Shown in pieces: positions 63,501 through 64,000 of a DNA stretch of 64,000 bases; positions within the stretch are counted from its first letter, which is position 1; each line of letters opens with the position of its first letter. A program made the position numbers and the translations under genes. The DNA comes from Viola odorata (Eukaryota; Streptophyta; Magnoliopsida; Malpighiales; Violaceae). The notes under the pieces were generated by a model, which worked only from the letters and a program-made list of their open reading frames with translations, searched no databases and was not told where the DNA came from. The DNA is taken from contig OY829541.1 of the NCBI GenBank assembly GCA_963691705.1, forward strand, positions 55,289,931-55,353,930, in the 5' to 3' direction.

Positions 63501-64000
63501 GCCCTTCCTTCAACTGTGGGTCTTGTACAAGTTTGTCACCTTTCTTAGCAAGGAACTCTCTAGCTTCTTTGACTGACCGTATCAGCCTTGATTTCATTCT
63601 AATAGAACTGTTCTCTGACACAGATAATACACTATCAGGAGTATCAGGAGCCTCTCCTGTAACCGTTTTCTGCGCATCTTTTGAAACTTCTCTGCTAGAG
63701 CTTTTTATGACTTCAATATCTTCAGAAGATGCCTTCAATCCGGTATAGTCACTCGGAACTTCATTCAATGCTTTCTCTGTTGCAGTTTCATTCACATTCC
63801 TTATTTGTCCTGAATCTGTAGCTTGAACCTCACTTGGAGAGCTCATAACCTCCTCCTTGTGTTCCTCAACTTCTTGCATTTCACAGGACGAGTCCTCAGA
63901 CACAGGTAGCTTTTCTTCTTTGTCCATAATGACTGTGGACTGCTCTCCACTTTCAATTTCCCGAGCTTGCCTTGCCATTGCTCTAATTGTCTGTAGTTCA
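60552..64000 (-). CDS. EMB1703-like protein, 3' part (5' end off the right edge)
   Basis: Large plant protein similar to Arabidopsis EMB1703, which is needed for embryo development and is predicted plastid-located; its molecular role is not established. Minus-strand exons: >64000-62823, 62599-61953, 61586-61377, 60961-60735 and 60594-60552, ending TGA. All phases agree. The first visible exon is acidic and Ser-rich (KEGHEVNGLRYPQ) and then has the conserved WMKDDDLREIVFRVRENEL, AEDKLKFFKGLEKKVEEENT. The second has PPEKIIPRWKGPPIEKNPEF, a helical Glu/Lys-rich segment (WITEEEIQEAADLMTKLPER) and DKEEDYLWWLDLQH. Later exons hold CHVIAFEDAGDCKNLCYIIQ and VVPRPPKDAFREARAN. The end is basic (KRSKRVLKKPGNE). 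About 770 residues are inside the window; the transit peptide and N-terminal region are outside. Confidence 0.88.

Overview
The window is nuclear DNA of a flowering plant, most likely a core eudicot. The genes have many GT-AG introns, the introns and spacers are AT-rich, and the proteins are plant-specific families (trithorax-like ATX with PWWP+PHD+ePHD, TSS/REC CLU-TPR protein, DOMON-cytochrome b561, PI4K gamma with two ubiquitin-like domains, EMB1703-like plastid protein). The species cannot be told from the sequence.

Layout. 1-5081 (minus): most of an ATX3/4/5-type histone methyltransferase gene whose SET end lies off the left edge, with a Stowaway-like MITE in one intron. 5912-9444: a long-TIR, Mutator-like element interrupted by a hAT element (6160-8167, exact 8-bp duplication TCCTCCAT) that carries the last exon of ribosomal protein L35. 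9876-13184: an old LINE remnant (minus) split by a young non-autonomous LTR element (10294-12749, exact 5-bp duplication CTTCT). 13771-18026: a long-TIR element holding fragments of a universal stress protein gene and a GET3-like ATPase gene. 18960-19535: remnant of an unnamed conserved plant protein gene. 19540-26100: gene-poor DNA with three related repeat blocks near 24.2-25.4 kb. 26795-37965 (plus): an intact 23-exon TSS/REC-type CLU gene; the exons I placed sum to 1,870 codons plus stop. 39504-41248 (minus): intact four-exon DOMON-cytochrome b561 gene. 42133-42203 (minus): tRNA-Gly(CCC). 42543-48725: a Mutator-like element (exact 9-bp duplication GTGAACAAG) containing a hAT (43157-46897, exact 8-bp ATAGTTGT) that itself contains another hAT (43326-44342, exact 8-bp CAATTAAT). 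48805-49530 (minus): DUF1442 gene with a frameshift. 51606-53783 (plus): DUF212 gene with a frameshift and an altered 3' end. 55325-57315 (plus): intact PI4K gamma. 57.5-59.2 kb: an EMB1703 fragment and an FBD-type pseudogene. 60552-64000 (minus): the 3' part of an EMB1703-like gene.

The host genes show no shared pathway. From memory, Arabidopsis has an EMB1703 gene and a DUF212 gene next to each other (At3g61780/At3g61770), so the right third may be conserved synteny with a PI4K gamma gene between them. The most interesting material is the nested DNA transposons, which repeatedly contain fragments of host genes (RPL35, USP, GET3, an ATL-type RING-H2 gene). In the hAT at 6160-8167 the RPL35 exon is preceded by a short upstream exon that would join it in frame through consensus-like splice sites. 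Exon boundaries, duplications and coordinates were read by eye; family names rest on recognised motifs, not on searches.
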